Shown: piece by piece, positions 24,901-32,710 of the stretch
Position numbering within the stretch: position 1 is the first letter of the stretch
Layout: every line of letters starts with the position of its first letter
NCBI GenBank assembly: GCA_018268075.1
Contig: JAFDXH010000208.1
Coordinates: forward strand, 1 to 54,235
Length of the DNA stretch: 54,235 bases
Source: Bacteroidota bacterium
GTDB lineage: Bacteria; Bacteroidota; Bacteroidia; Chitinophagales; Chitinophagaceae
Reading direction: 5' to 3'
Translations under genes and position numbers: made by a program
The notes under the pieces: generated by a model
Seen by the model: the letters and a program-made list of their open reading frames with translations, nothing else
Told to the model about the DNA's origin: nothing
Databases searched by the model: none

Positions 24901-25425
24901 TACCATTACCGATGCACCAACTACCGGTGCGCCCATATCGGTAGTAACCGTACCGGATATGTTTATTGGTGGTGGCTCTTCATCAAGACTTGGTGTTATT
25001 GTTTTATCGGGATATGCAAGTTTTGCTCTTACAGAAATTACTTTATCTGTAATACTGAATGACAAAGGCTGGTCTTTAAAACAAATATCCAACACATAAT
25101 CCAGCTTACCATTTTTTACATCAATCGTTACAGGGTTTGCATTTTTAATCACTTCTTTTGAATACACAAAATAATAGCCCGTCTGCTTTTCAATAACGGC
25201 AAATACTTTTTCCAAATCAGCATTTTTTAAGGAAACGCTAACCTGACTAAAACTTTTTGCGCTGGCAGTTAAACAAGACGCAAGCATGATGACTGCAATT
25301 AATTTCATTGCTAAAAAAATGGTTTTGTGGTGGCGGGTGTTCCTGCTTGAAAGGGTTACATCCGGAAAATGCAACGTTTTGGTAAATGCCCTTTTTAATA
25401 ACGGCACACAAATAGTAATTTCCAT
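21943..25425 (-). CDS. SusC/RagA family TonB-dependent outer-membrane transporter with STN domain
   Basis: A ~1160-residue transporter. After the membrane-targeting segment MKLIAVIMLASCLTASAKSF comes an STN (secretin/TonB short N-terminal) domain (LKNADLEKVFAVIEKQTGYY), which signals to an anti-sigma factor. A carboxypeptidase-regulatory-like domain (ISGTVTTDMGAPVVGASVMV) follows, then the TonB plug (LIRGQNSISSGTNPLIIVDG and VLKDADATSIYGSRGTNGV), and a 22-strand barrel to the C-terminus. The STN domain and the upstream FecR/sigma pair indicate ligand-induced expression. ATG at 25425 (MEITICVPLLKRAF) is the likely start; the frame opens 36 bp earlier. It is 40 bp upstream of susD. Confidence 0.95.
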   Translation of the reverse strand: MEITICVPLLKRAFTKTLHFPDVTLSSRNTRHHKTIFLAMKLIAVIMLASCLTASAKSFSQVSVSLKNADLEKVFAVIEKQTGYYFVYSKEVIKNANPVTIDVKNGKLDYVLDICFKDQPLSFSITDKVISVRAKLAYPDKTITPSLDEEPPPINISGTVTTDMGAPVVGASVMVKGTTKGTTTNDIGYFSLADVDNNATLIISGTNIEKTEIKVNGKNIFNIVAKIKVSVADEIQIIGYGSTTKRLNTGAIATIKGEDIKDRPVSSIISALQGQLSGVAITSGTGLGAAPTILIRGQNSISSGTNPLIIVDGVVVNSNTDALMNSAGAGGFTANSTLNFINPADIQSIEVLKDADATSIYGSRGTNGVILITTRQATLGKTKMEANVTTGWKSATVLAKRMNTPQYLQMRKDAFATGNVASATSVINPITPTAITAPDLLVYDQNTYTDYLKIEDRNPAPNYNADLKISGGTRALSFIASASYFKMYDIYLFKPYQERATASMQINHTSFNNKFNMHLGGRFAIDNQTTKVSSVLYSYNMMSAGLNPPNFQLYNADGSLNLGPGYSGAGFAYNPYANETTDNKSNTKSSLLDADLSYTLIKGLTAKLQVSYQGQRNTTHQLYPSTAVNIQDQLFNPVPFGIHSSNQYTSVNVEPQLSYTGSISKANFTALAGGTYLDIKNEIFDLTVTDPGNDALLNSYAAGMAPVPENTNTEEKFESVFARIKGDWDKKYLLNINFRRDGSSRFGPDNRFANFASIGAGWIFSSESFMKKLPFLSFGKLRGSYGTSGNNNIADYQYLSLLAVPWGASSSNTYPDYAVPLAPSNYPNVNVKWETTTKREIGLELGFLKDRIRLSAEYYKHTTTDLLLVIPLGQQSGFSSYTGNFPGVVQNTGFEFDITTQNLGAASKVKWTTKFNLTNTKNILKSFPGIEKSTYSSFLQIGRALTANSFLEQPYQFTGIDPATGLPKITDLNKGGSVDYADRFINAAWIGSSRPTLFGGLTNSVSYKGFTLDIFLQFANGIFTRWNYGTLPTGTIANPIAEAVGNYWMKPGDVTKYPRLYTGQAVGGNSTFMSSLTQFYNYSTATLYKGYYIRLKNVQLNYSIPTQVLSRLKASSATLFISGENLGVYCPGKLFKDPETIPGNSTGIYRTITTGLRMVF

Positions 25426-25603
25426 ATTTTTGTAGTGTTTGGGTTGATGAATAATAAACATTCTAGTCGATTTTTATATTGGGTCAACTCAAATTATTGC
25501 CGCTTCGGTTCCCACACCGTGGCGGTTTTTTTTAAGTATCTTTTTCAGTTGTTTTTAGCTCCCGAAATCCTTTGTGTTCGCTTTTGCAAGCGGCCAGATA
25601 GCT

Positions 25604-25627
25604 TCTGTCCAGAGCTTGTCGAAGGAA
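25604..25627. repeat. Dispersed intergenic repeat fragment (tentative)
   Basis: The segment contains GAGCTTGTCGAAGG (minus strand CCTTCGACAAGCTC), a string I associate with dispersed intergenic repeats in Bacteroidota genomes. It lies in the gap between fecR and susC. Only one copy is in this window, so repeat status rests on memory, not on the sequence. Confidence 0.3.
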
Positions 25628-25638
25628 CGCAACATAAT

Positions 25639-26829
25639 TTATGGCTTTACAATTACCTTTCTTCCTTCAATAGTAAAATGCACATTACCTGTTTCCTCTA
25701 AAATTTTAAATACATTCATTACACTTAATGTTCTCGGCATTGTTACTACAAAGTGATTATTTACTTTTCCTTGGTAAATAATATCTACATCATACCATCT
25801 TGCTATCTGCTGCATCAATGGCTCTATGGTAGTTTCTTTAAATTTAAACATACCCTCTTTCCATGCCATTACTTCTTGTAAATCTACATTGTGGTTAACT
25901 GTTATGGGTGCATTGTTTATAGCCTCAGCTTGTTCGCCTGGTACTATTCTTACAGTAGTCCTTTCTTTACTTACTCCTACGCTACCTTCCAATAAAGTAA
26001 CTTTTACAAAACCATTATCAGTATAACTATTCACATTAAAATGAGTTCCAAAAACTTCCGTGGTAGTTTCATTAGCGCTTACTAAAAATTTTCTTTTGGC
26101 ATCTTTCGCTACTTCAAAATAGGCTTCGCCAGTTATTTCTACTTTTCTTTCATTGCCGGTAAATGCTACAGGATATTTTAATGTAGTTTCGCTATTGAGC
26201 CAAACCTTGGTGCCGTCTGACAGTGTAAGGCTTTGTACTTTGCTTCCTTTGGGATTATATAAAGTATTATAAGCCATCGAATCTGCTGTACCGGTATAAA
26301 TAATATCGCCATTACTATTTTTTATCAACCGCACATTTCCCTGCATGGCCAATTGGCCATTATTCAAACTATCAATCGGTAGTGCCTGTCCATTACTCAA
26401 AGTAATAATTGCCTTATTGGCTTTAGGAGGTGCAATATCTTTCGAAGTAGTGGCTACAATTTCAATTGGCGCCTGGTTTTTATTAAAGAAAAAAAAGTAA
26501 CTTCCTGTGCATAATAAAATTGCTACAGACGCTGCGGCCATCCACCATTGTTTGTTTAGGCGTCTTACTGGCGTTATGTTTTTTTCTTTTACTTCATTTA
26601 TTTTATTTAATAATTTATCTAAGCTTTCACGGCGGGTTTGTCCCGGCAACTTAGCTGTTTCGGCTAAAGACGTTTGGAAATAAGCCGCCATTATTTCTTC
26701 TACCTCCTTATTGTTTTCAAAATCCATATCCTTAAGCCACGCAAATAATTCTTGAGCTTCGGCATCTGTAATAGTATTATCTAAATACTTTTTCAGCAAT
26801 TCCACTTTTGCAAATTTGTGTTGTTCCAT
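25639..26829 (-). CDS. FecR-family anti-sigma factor
   Basis: This 396-residue single-pass membrane regulator has a cytoplasmic N-terminal part (about 1-92) that binds the sigma factor (ITDAEAQELFAWLKDMD) and a membrane helix WWMAAASVAILLCTGSYFFFF (about 95-115). The periplasmic FecR domain has LTLSDGTKVWLNSETTLKYP and VEITGEAYFEVAKD, and the C-terminal DUF4974-like STN-interacting domain ends FTIEGRKVIVKP. It transmits ligand occupancy of the SusC transporter to the sigma factor encoded 130 bp upstream. Length and domain order are normal for the family. Confidence 0.95.
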   Translation of the reverse strand: MEQHKFAKVELLKKYLDNTITDAEAQELFAWLKDMDFENNKEVEEIMAAYFQTSLAETAKLPGQTRRESLDKLLNKINEVKEKNITPVRRLNKQWWMAAASVAILLCTGSYFFFFNKNQAPIEIVATTSKDIAPPKANKAIITLSNGQALPIDSLNNGQLAMQGNVRLIKNSNGDIIYTGTADSMAYNTLYNPKGSKVQSLTLSDGTKVWLNSETTLKYPVAFTGNERKVEITGEAYFEVAKDAKRKFLVSANETTTEVFGTHFNVNSYTDNGFVKVTLLEGSVGVSKERTTVRIVPGEQAEAINNAPITVNHNVDLQEVMAWKEGMFKFKETTIEPLMQQIARWYDVDIIYQGKVNNHFVVTMPRTLSVMNVFKILEETGNVHFTIEGRKVIVKP

Positions 26830-26959
26830 ATCAGCAAGACACGTTAATAAAATAAATGGGCGAAGTATCTTAAAATTAAATTTTGACTACTTCCATATTG
26901 AGAAGACACGGTGACTAATAAAATGGGTGGGTGTTTGTCGAAAATAAATTTAGGCGTAT

Positions 26960-27604
26960 TTAAGTAACAGAAGAGAGCAACTGAAAATTAAATTTCGATA
27001 TATTTAATAAAGGAATTAAAATAAGCATCAGTGCTACATCGCCATGGGTTAATAAATATTGCTTAATGGCTTTTACGGCCAGCACCAAATGTTCTTTAAG
27101 TGTATTCCGTGATATGCCCATTAACGTAGCGGCCTCCTCGTAGCTCATGCCATTTGTTCTTACCAATTCAAATGCTTGTTTTTTAGCGGGCGTAAGTGTG
27201 GCAAGTGCCTGCCCCAATAAAGATTGGTATTGCTGCCACTGCAAGTTATTGATTATAGATTGGTCATTGATTCCTAGTTCGATGCGGTGCAATGTTTCCT
27301 GTAAATATTTAGTATCTACAGCAAGGCGCCTTAAATGATTGAATGCATGATTGTGCGCATACCGGTACAGGTAAGCCGAAAAGGATGATTGAATATTAAT
27401 AGTGGTTCTGGTTTCCCATATTTTTAAAAAAATATCCTGAACAAAATCTTGCGCCTTGGTTGGGTTTTTGGTAAATTTTAATAAATAGTTATACAAACCA
27501 TCATGGTAACGTAAGTATATAGTTGAAAAAGCAACTTGGTCATCCATAGCAAGCCTTTGTAAAAGGCTTTCATCTGTTTCTATATGATTTTTTTCTACAT
27601 ACAT
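26960..27604 (-). CDS. ECF RNA polymerase sigma factor, FecI/Bacteroidota type
   Basis: This 214-residue sigma factor has region 2 (AFSTIYLRYHDGLYNYLLKF and PTKAQDFVQDIFLKIWETR, the -10 binding helix) and region 4 (LTPAKKQAFELVRTNGMSYE, then EAATLMGISRNTLKEHL, the -35 helix-turn-helix). The C-terminal ~30 residues are hydrophobic (LLTHGDVALMLILIPLLNI), common in this Bacteroidota subfamily. It is the first gene of the sigma-FecR-SusC-SusD-TlpA operon and probably activates SusC/D transcription when the FecR protein releases it. Confidence 0.95.
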   Translation of the reverse strand: MYVEKNHIETDESLLQRLAMDDQVAFSTIYLRYHDGLYNYLLKFTKNPTKAQDFVQDIFLKIWETRTTINIQSSFSAYLYRYAHNHAFNHLRRLAVDTKYLQETLHRIELGINDQSIINNLQWQQYQSLLGQALATLTPAKKQAFELVRTNGMSYEEAATLMGISRNTLKEHLVLAVKAIKQYLLTHGDVALMLILIPLLNISKFNFQLLSSVT

Positions 27605-27641
27605 GCAGTTATTATCAAAAGCCCGGCTGCTTAGCTACCGA

Positions 27642-27649
27642 CAAATATA
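27642..27649 (-). promoter_or_regulatory. Bacteroidota -7 promoter element upstream of the sigma gene
   Basis: On the minus strand the bases read TATATTTG, matching TANNTTTG, 37 nt upstream of the sigma-factor ATG. It probably provides basal transcription of the sigma/FecR pair. Confidence 0.45.
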
Positions 27650-27852
27650 ATAAACATTAAATTTGGGGGAGGGAATTATTGTCAATAAAATTGTCGAAAT
27701 ACAAATTAGTAGAACATACAACCATTCATTTGCTTACAATAAAAGAGCGAGTAAAAACACCCTCTTCAAACTAAACTTACATGAGAAAAACAGTTTGATT
27801 TTTATTGTTACTCGCCACAACTACTGTTACTAATTATTCCTTGCCTTTTTGT

Positions 27853-28240
27853 TTATTGCTTTACCGATTCTATCATTCTGTTCATTTCATCAAAGAATTT
27901 TCTTTCGTTGGATTCGTTGCCCACAACCCTATACCTCACAATACCATTTTTATCAACAATAAATTTGCAGGGAATGCCTCACTTCTTTAAAATCAGCCAC
28001 TATTTTTATTTGGTTAGCCTTCAGCACATGAAAGGAATATTTTTTCCCTAACTCAGGCGCCAGACCAGTGATCAGTTGTTACTAATGCTTATTATTAAAT
28101 GACTTATGAATGTAGTATTTCTTTAGAAAACTGTTACTGCTCGGCATACAGAGGCAATTTTATGTTGGTATTCCTCTTCAAATATTTTAAAGAGATTTAA
28201 TGGAATATTTATACCTTCTCCGTAGAGTTAGTTTTTGAGG
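27853..28240 (-). pseudogene. Decayed TlpA-like gene, paralogue of 18274-20337
   Basis: On the minus strand the last ~40 codons read KFIVDKNGIVRYRVVG, then SNERKFFDEM and MIESVK before TAA at 27853-27855. The intact protein at 18274 ends with KFIIDKNGIVRYNILG and MIESVK in the same spacing. Upstream, GKKYSFHVLKANQIK corresponds to its KEKKYSFQVLLDNETK region but in another frame. Further upstream LYGEGINI echoes LYGSGLKS from the middle of the protein, with the intervening ~400 residues including the WCGPC site missing. Frameshifts and large deletions make this a non-functional remnant. Confidence 0.8.
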
Positions 28241-28281
28241 GTTAACTAATTAACAATTTGTTTTAATTCAATAAAAGTTTT

Positions 28282-28306
28282 CTTCAAATTCTCTACAAAT
28301 TTGAAG
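28282..28306. promoter_or_regulatory. Palindrome overlapping the promoter of the PepSY-like gene
   Basis: CTTCAAATT (28282-28290) and AATTTGAAG (28298-28306) form a perfect 9-bp inverted repeat with a 7-bp centre. It ends 2 bp before the -7 element at 28309, so it lies in the promoter spacer, the classic place for a repressor site. The binding protein is unknown. Confidence 0.5.
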
Positions 28307-28308
28307 TT

Positions 28309-28316
28309 TAGGTTTG
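28309..28316 (+). promoter_or_regulatory. Bacteroidota -7 promoter element
   Basis: TAGGTTTG matches TANNTTTG. It is 32 nt before the ATG at 28349 and abuts the palindrome at 28282-28306. Confidence 0.5.
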
Positions 28317-28348
28317 TTTAAAATTATTAATCACTAAAAATTAAACAA

Positions 28349-28798
28349 ATGAAAAAAGTATTAGGTTTTACAGCTATTATGCTTGCATTATCTGCTGTAT
28401 CCTTCAGTCAGGGAAATGAAGGTGGGCGCCAAAAAATAAATGTGCCATCAGTAGTAAAAAAAGCAAACATGGATAAATACCCTGAGTCAAAAACACAAAA
28501 AATAACATGGGAAAAAGAAAAAGGAAATTATGAAGCCAATTGGGGCGGCAAAGATGGAGAGGCCAATTCAGTACAATACACACCATCGGGAAAATTCATA
28601 GAAATTGTAAAAGCTATTTCAATAAAAGATTTGCCCCAAGGAGTTGTAGCTTATGCAAAAAGCCATTATAAAACTTCCAAATTTGGTGATGTGGGCAGAG
28701 CAACTGATGCCAATGGAACGGTTACCTATGAAGTAGAAATTCATGGTAAGGATGTCATTTTTGATGAGAACGGTAATTTTATAAAAGAAGAGAAATAA
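28349..28798 (+). CDS. Exported PepSY-like (BLIP-fold) protein
   Basis: This 149-residue protein has a signal peptide (about 1-20, ending AVSFSQ). The mature part has two beta-rich halves of the PepSY-like/beta-lactamase-inhibitor-like fold common in Bacteroidota (PF11396 type). The halves are KTQKITWEKEKGNYEANWGG with QYTPSGKFIEIVKAIS, and LPQGVVAYAKSHYKTSKFGD with YEVEIHGKDVIFDENGNFIK. No catalytic motif is present. Such proteins are periplasmic or surface located and of unclear function. It is a single-gene unit with its own promoter, palindrome and terminator. Confidence 0.78.
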   Translation: MKKVLGFTAIMLALSAVSFSQGNEGGRQKINVPSVVKKANMDKYPESKTQKITWEKEKGNYEANWGGKDGEANSVQYTPSGKFIEIVKAISIKDLPQGVVAYAKSHYKTSKFGDVGRATDANGTVTYEVEIHGKDVIFDENGNFIKEEK

Positions 28799-28814
28799 AA
28801 TCTTTTCTTAATTA

Positions 28815-28855
28815 TAAGGCATCTTGCTCTCTGAACAAGATGCCTTATTTTTTAT
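28815..28855 (+). terminator. Rho-independent terminator
   Basis: TAAGGCATCTTG (28815-28826) pairs perfectly with CAAGATGCCTTA (28836-28847), with a nine-base loop, followed by a T-rich tail (28848-28855). It ends the PepSY-like gene. Confidence 0.85.
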
Positions 28856-28902
28856 AACTCAAGTGGTAGCAACCAGAAATCTTAAAATAGTTTTTCCTTT
28901 CT

Positions 28903-29499
28903 CTATGACTCTGCTACCACCTCCTCCACTTCGGGGATCATACGCTTCATCATACCTTCTATACCTGCTTTCAAAGTAATCATGGATGAAGGGCATCCGC
29001 TGCAACTTCCTTGCATTTTTAATCTCACTACGCCATCTTCATAATTTAAAAATTGTATAGCTCCGCCATCCATTTCTACAGCAGGCTTTACATAATTCTC
29101 CAATAATTCCTTAATTCTTTTTACTACATCGTCGTCGTCAGCATGTACTATATTGGTGCTTTCAGTCTTCCTAGTGGCCAGCGCTTCTTCATTTACTATC
29201 ACATTCCCTTCTTCTAAGTATTCTTTCAGAAATTGTTTGATAGACGGAATTACGTCTTCCCAGTTTTGTGATTCATCTGCCTTAGTAACTGTTACAAAAT
29301 TGCTGGCAATGAATACCGATCTTACAAACGGAAAGGCAAACAATTGCATTGCAAGTGGTGAAGCTCCTGCGCTTTCTTCGTTTTGAAAATCAACACTTTT
29401 GCCCGGGTAAAGTAGTTTGTTTGCTACAAACTTCATTGTTTCAGGATTGGGTGTCATTTCTGTATAAATACTAATTACCGGATTGCCAGTTTTAATCAT
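28903..29499 (-). CDS. Nfu/NifU-domain Fe-S cluster carrier protein
   Basis: This 198-residue protein has an Nfu N-terminal domain (about 9-95: IYTEMTPNPETMKFVANKLL and SPLAMQLFAFPFVRSVFIA). A C-terminal NifU domain (about 120-195: RIKELLENYVKPAVEMDGGA) carries the cluster-binding CxxC in GSCSGCPSSMITLK. This layout matches Nfu-type scaffolds that deliver 4Fe-4S clusters to client enzymes in the cytoplasm. The cluster-dependent RlmD in this window is a possible client. The gene stands alone. Confidence 0.92.
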   Translation of the reverse strand: MIKTGNPVISIYTEMTPNPETMKFVANKLLYPGKSVDFQNEESAGASPLAMQLFAFPFVRSVFIASNFVTVTKADESQNWEDVIPSIKQFLKEYLEEGNVIVNEEALATRKTESTNIVHADDDDVVKRIKELLENYVKPAVEMDGGAIQFLNYEDGVVRLKMQGSCSGCPSSMITLKAGIEGMMKRMIPEVEEVVAES

Positions 29500-29565
29500 T
29501 ATTATAAACTTTTAAATCGCAAATTTACAAAATTTAAACGGCAAAAAAGGTATAGAAAGCATAAA

Positions 29566-29591
29566 AAATGGCTGTTTAAAAACAGCCATTT
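29566..29591 (-). terminator. Rho-independent terminator
   Basis: AAATGGCTGTTT (29566-29577) pairs with AAACAGCCATTT (29580-29591). On the minus strand the stem runs into a T-rich tail. It ends the small basic protein gene at 29623-29952. Confidence 0.8.
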
Positions 29592-29622
29592 ATAATTAAA
29601 CCAGCACCCTATTACCAAAAAA

Positions 29623-29952
29623 CTATTTATGATTCTGACGATGAATCTGCCTGTCTGCACGCCTGATTGGATGCTTTACTCCATCATTGCGCAGGTCTTT
29701 AGCGTCATTTTTAATATCTTTTTTATCTGAGCGTATATCTTTTGCCTCCTTTTTAGCTTCAGCCTTATCGCCATGCTTCAATTCATACTTTCTCAGGCGC
29801 TTATCATGCCTCACATCTCTTGTATCCTTCCTAAGGTCCTTCATGTCCTGCTTCTTGTCTGTTTGCGTAGTAGTGGTTGTAGGTGTTGTTGACTGTGCAA
29901 AAGCGCCAATGCTTAATAATACAGCAGCTACTGCAATAGTTAATTTTTTCAT
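29623..29952 (-). CDS. Exported, highly charged lysine/aspartate-repeat protein (109 aa)
   Basis: I do not recognise a characterised family. A signal peptide (MKKLTIAVAAVLLSIGAFAQ) is followed by a threonine-rich linker (STTPTTTTTQT). A helix of recurring K-D/D-K/R-D units follows (MKDLRKDTRDVRHDKRLRKY and AKDIRSDKKDIKNDAKDLRN), predicted as a charged single helix or coiled coil. The tail is basic and histidine-rich (RRADRQIHRQNHK). Similar short basic periplasmic proteins are common in Bacteroidota but have no assigned role. It has its own terminator. Confidence 0.65.
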   Translation of the reverse strand: MKKLTIAVAAVLLSIGAFAQSTTPTTTTTQTDKKQDMKDLRKDTRDVRHDKRLRKYELKHGDKAEAKKEAKDIRSDKKDIKNDAKDLRNDGVKHPIRRADRQIHRQNHK

Positions 29953-30122
29953 TGTTTACGGTTTTTTTTATAAAAAATTATTTTCCTTAATAAGAGGGAA
30001 ATAAGTAGTGCAGGTTTAATGTACCGGTAGTAAAATGCAATTTTTACCTTTATTTGACAAAGTGAAATTGTAAGCCTTTTACCCATATTAGATACGGCAA
30101 TAAACCAATAAGGATATAATTG

Positions 30123-32432
30123 CTAAGAGACGATTCTTAGCTTGGCATAATTGAGCATGATTTTCTTTTCACCATTGAACTCAAATTTTACAGTAGCTAT
30201 TGGGTTGTGTGCCGCGCCTTCCATTTTGAGCACCTCGCCAAAGCCAAATTTTTGATGTTCTACTTTTTGGCCAGCCTGAAGGTGGCTTGTATCATCAGGT
30301 GCAAATCCGGCAGTGGGTGTGTGCTCCTGTACTTTGGCCACAGGTGGCGTACTCATATAAGCAGGCTTTTCTTTTGCTGTTGCTTGCTTTGTGGAAGTGG
30401 AAGCAGCCTGATCTCGCCTGCCATAAGTATTAAAATGATTTGCCGATTGATTATTCCGCATATTGCCTCCTGCAAAAGCCTTGTCTAATTTATCGGCAGG
30501 TAATTCATCTATAAATCTACTGGGCTCATTTTGAGTAAGGTTTCCAAAACGATATCGTGTATTCGCATACGTTAGCCACAGTTTTTGTTTGGCCCGCGTA
30601 ATGGCTACATAAAAAAGCCTGCGTTCTTCTTCAAGCTCTTCTCTTGTATTGATAGCCATTGCGTTTGGAAAAAGAGTTTCCTCAAGTCCTCCTACAAAGA
30701 TTACCGGAAATTCCAAGCCCTTTGCGGCATGAATAGTCATTAGTTTCACCACATCCGGGTCGTTTGTTTTTTCATCGGCATCGGTTAATAAGGTAATCTG
30801 TTGCAGATAGCTTCCAAGGCTTTTGTCCAGCAGTTCGCCGTCCTCTGTAGGTGTTTCTGTAAATTCTTTTATTGAGTTTAATAATTCCTGAACGTTTTCG
30901 TAACGGGCGAGGCCTTCTGTAGTCTTATCATTAAACAGGTCTTTTACAAGGCCTGTACTTTTGCCAATAAGCACAGCTACATCATAGGCATTCTTTTTCT
31001 CTAATTCACTTTGAAACATTTTGATCATGATCACAAAGCTGTTTATAATTTCTAAAGTATTAGCCCTGAAACCAAATCCTGAAGCCCTTTCCAGCACATT
31101 CCACATGGTAATGTTGTGCTCATTGGCAAAGAGTATTACTTTTTCGATGGTAGTTTTTCCCAGTCCGCGTACCGGATAGTTAATGATTCGTTTTAGCGAT
31201 TCTTCTTCATTGGGATTTACAATAACCCGCAGGTAACAAAGAAAATCTTTAATCTCCTTTCTCTGATAAAAACTAATACCTCCATAAATTCTATAAGCAA
31301 TATTCATTCTTCGCAGGCTCTCTTCATAGCTGCGGCTCTGAGCATTGGTTCTGTATAGTATTGCAAAATCAGCATTGTGAAAATGATTGCGGAGCTTTTG
31401 CTCCTGAATGGTATCTGCCACAAATTTTCCTTCGTCATTATCTGTTGCGGTTCTTACCAGTTTTATTTTTTCACCTTCGCCATTTACAGTCCATAATTTT
31501 TTAGGTATTTGCCCTTTATTATTACTGATAATTTCGTTGGCTACATTCAAAATCATTTGTGAGCTACGATAATTTTGCTCCAGCATTACTACTTTTACTT
31601 CGTCATAATCTTTTTGAAACTGAAGAATATTTTCGATAGTAGCGCCACGAAAACTATAAATGCTTTGTGCATCATCACCTACCACTGCTACGTTTTCGTG
31701 CATTGCACCCAACAGTTTTATTATTTGATATTGTGAAGTGTTCGTGTCTTGATACTCATCTATCATTATGTACCTGAACTTGCGCTGATATTTACTCAGG
31801 CTTTCAGGATGTGTAGAAAGCAATTGATAAAATTTCAAAAGCAGGTCGTCAAAATCCATTGCACCATTCTTAAAGCATCTGTTGCAATAGGACGTATAAA
31901 TTTTACCGGTTAGCGGCCTGTTAGCCCGGGCATCTTCCTGCTGTAGCACATAATCATTTATATATTCATCAGGAGTAATGAGGCTGTTTTTTGCGTTTGA
32001 TATCCGGTTATAAATGGTAGAAGGCTTATATTGCTTATCATCCAGGCCCATCTCTTTGATTACAGTCTTTACAACACTTTTTGCATCGTCCGTATCATAG
32101 ATTGTAAAATTGCGTGGATACCCCAACTTATCAGCCTCGCCTCTGAGTATTCGCGCAAATACAGAGTGAAAAGTTCCAATGTACAGATTGCGGGCATCAT
32201 TATTTCCCAAAATTACTGAAACTCGTTCCTTCATTTCTGCGGCAGCCTTATTGGTAAAAGTAAGCGCAAGTATTTGAAAGGCATCAATACCCTGCGCCAT
32301 CAGGTGGGCAATGCGCGTAGTGAGCACTTTTGTTTTTCCACTACCTGCGCCCGCCACTATCATTAGTGGCCCATCTAGATGAAGCACCGCTTCCCGCTGC
32401 GAATCATTAAGTCCCTGTAAATATTCCTGCAT
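30123..32432 (-). CDS. uvrD: UvrD/PcrA-type ATP-dependent DNA helicase
   Basis: This 769-residue SF1A helicase has its Q-motif in LNDSQREAVLH and Walker A at VAGAGSGKTKVL (about 27-38). Motif II is MIDEYQDTNTSQYQ (about 225), motif III is VVGDDAQSIYSFRGA, motif IV is LEQNYRSS, motif V is MTIHAAKGLEFPVIFV, and motif VI is LFYVAITRAKQKLW. After a low-complexity linker (about 655-705) the C-terminus has GQKVEHQKFGFGEVLKM, the RNAP-interacting Tudor-like domain seen in PcrA/UvrD. All helicase motifs are intact, with roles in excision repair and in clearing protein-DNA or transcription conflicts. It is a single-gene unit. Confidence 0.95.
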   Translation of the reverse strand: MQEYLQGLNDSQREAVLHLDGPLMIVAGAGSGKTKVLTTRIAHLMAQGIDAFQILALTFTNKAAAEMKERVSVILGNNDARNLYIGTFHSVFARILRGEADKLGYPRNFTIYDTDDAKSVVKTVIKEMGLDDKQYKPSTIYNRISNAKNSLITPDEYINDYVLQQEDARANRPLTGKIYTSYCNRCFKNGAMDFDDLLLKFYQLLSTHPESLSKYQRKFRYIMIDEYQDTNTSQYQIIKLLGAMHENVAVVGDDAQSIYSFRGATIENILQFQKDYDEVKVVMLEQNYRSSQMILNVANEIISNNKGQIPKKLWTVNGEGEKIKLVRTATDNDEGKFVADTIQEQKLRNHFHNADFAILYRTNAQSRSYEESLRRMNIAYRIYGGISFYQRKEIKDFLCYLRVIVNPNEEESLKRIINYPVRGLGKTTIEKVILFANEHNITMWNVLERASGFGFRANTLEIINSFVIMIKMFQSELEKKNAYDVAVLIGKSTGLVKDLFNDKTTEGLARYENVQELLNSIKEFTETPTEDGELLDKSLGSYLQQITLLTDADEKTNDPDVVKLMTIHAAKGLEFPVIFVGGLEETLFPNAMAINTREELEEERRLFYVAITRAKQKLWLTYANTRYRFGNLTQNEPSRFIDELPADKLDKAFAGGNMRNNQSANHFNTYGRRDQAASTSTKQATAKEKPAYMSTPPVAKVQEHTPTAGFAPDDTSHLQAGQKVEHQKFGFGEVLKMEGAAHNPIATVKFEFNGEKKIMLNYAKLRIVS

Positions 32433-32710
32433 ACCGCAAATTTACAAAAATGCCATTGGGCGAGGTGGAATGGGGACAAATAAATTTGATAACTTTTGAG
32501 TACTGCATATAAAAATTAATATTCATCACTCTTCTGTATTTCCCTCTCAAAAGGAGGGGAATAAAAATTATATTCGCACACCTGATTACTAACCTCGCAT
32601 TTTTTAACTAAAGATAAAATCTGATTTAAAAATTTTAATCGGCTTTTTCTCAAAAAAGAATTTTTCTTCACTGCGAAAAGTGCCTATAAAAACAAATTGA
32701 GTCAAAGAAG

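Noticed and set aside
32538-32562. Hairpin around TTCCCTC / GAGGGGAA near 32540-32560
   Set aside because: It has a bulge, no T-run and is not next to a gene end in the right orientation; it resembles common purine-rich intergenic strings and gives no clear function.
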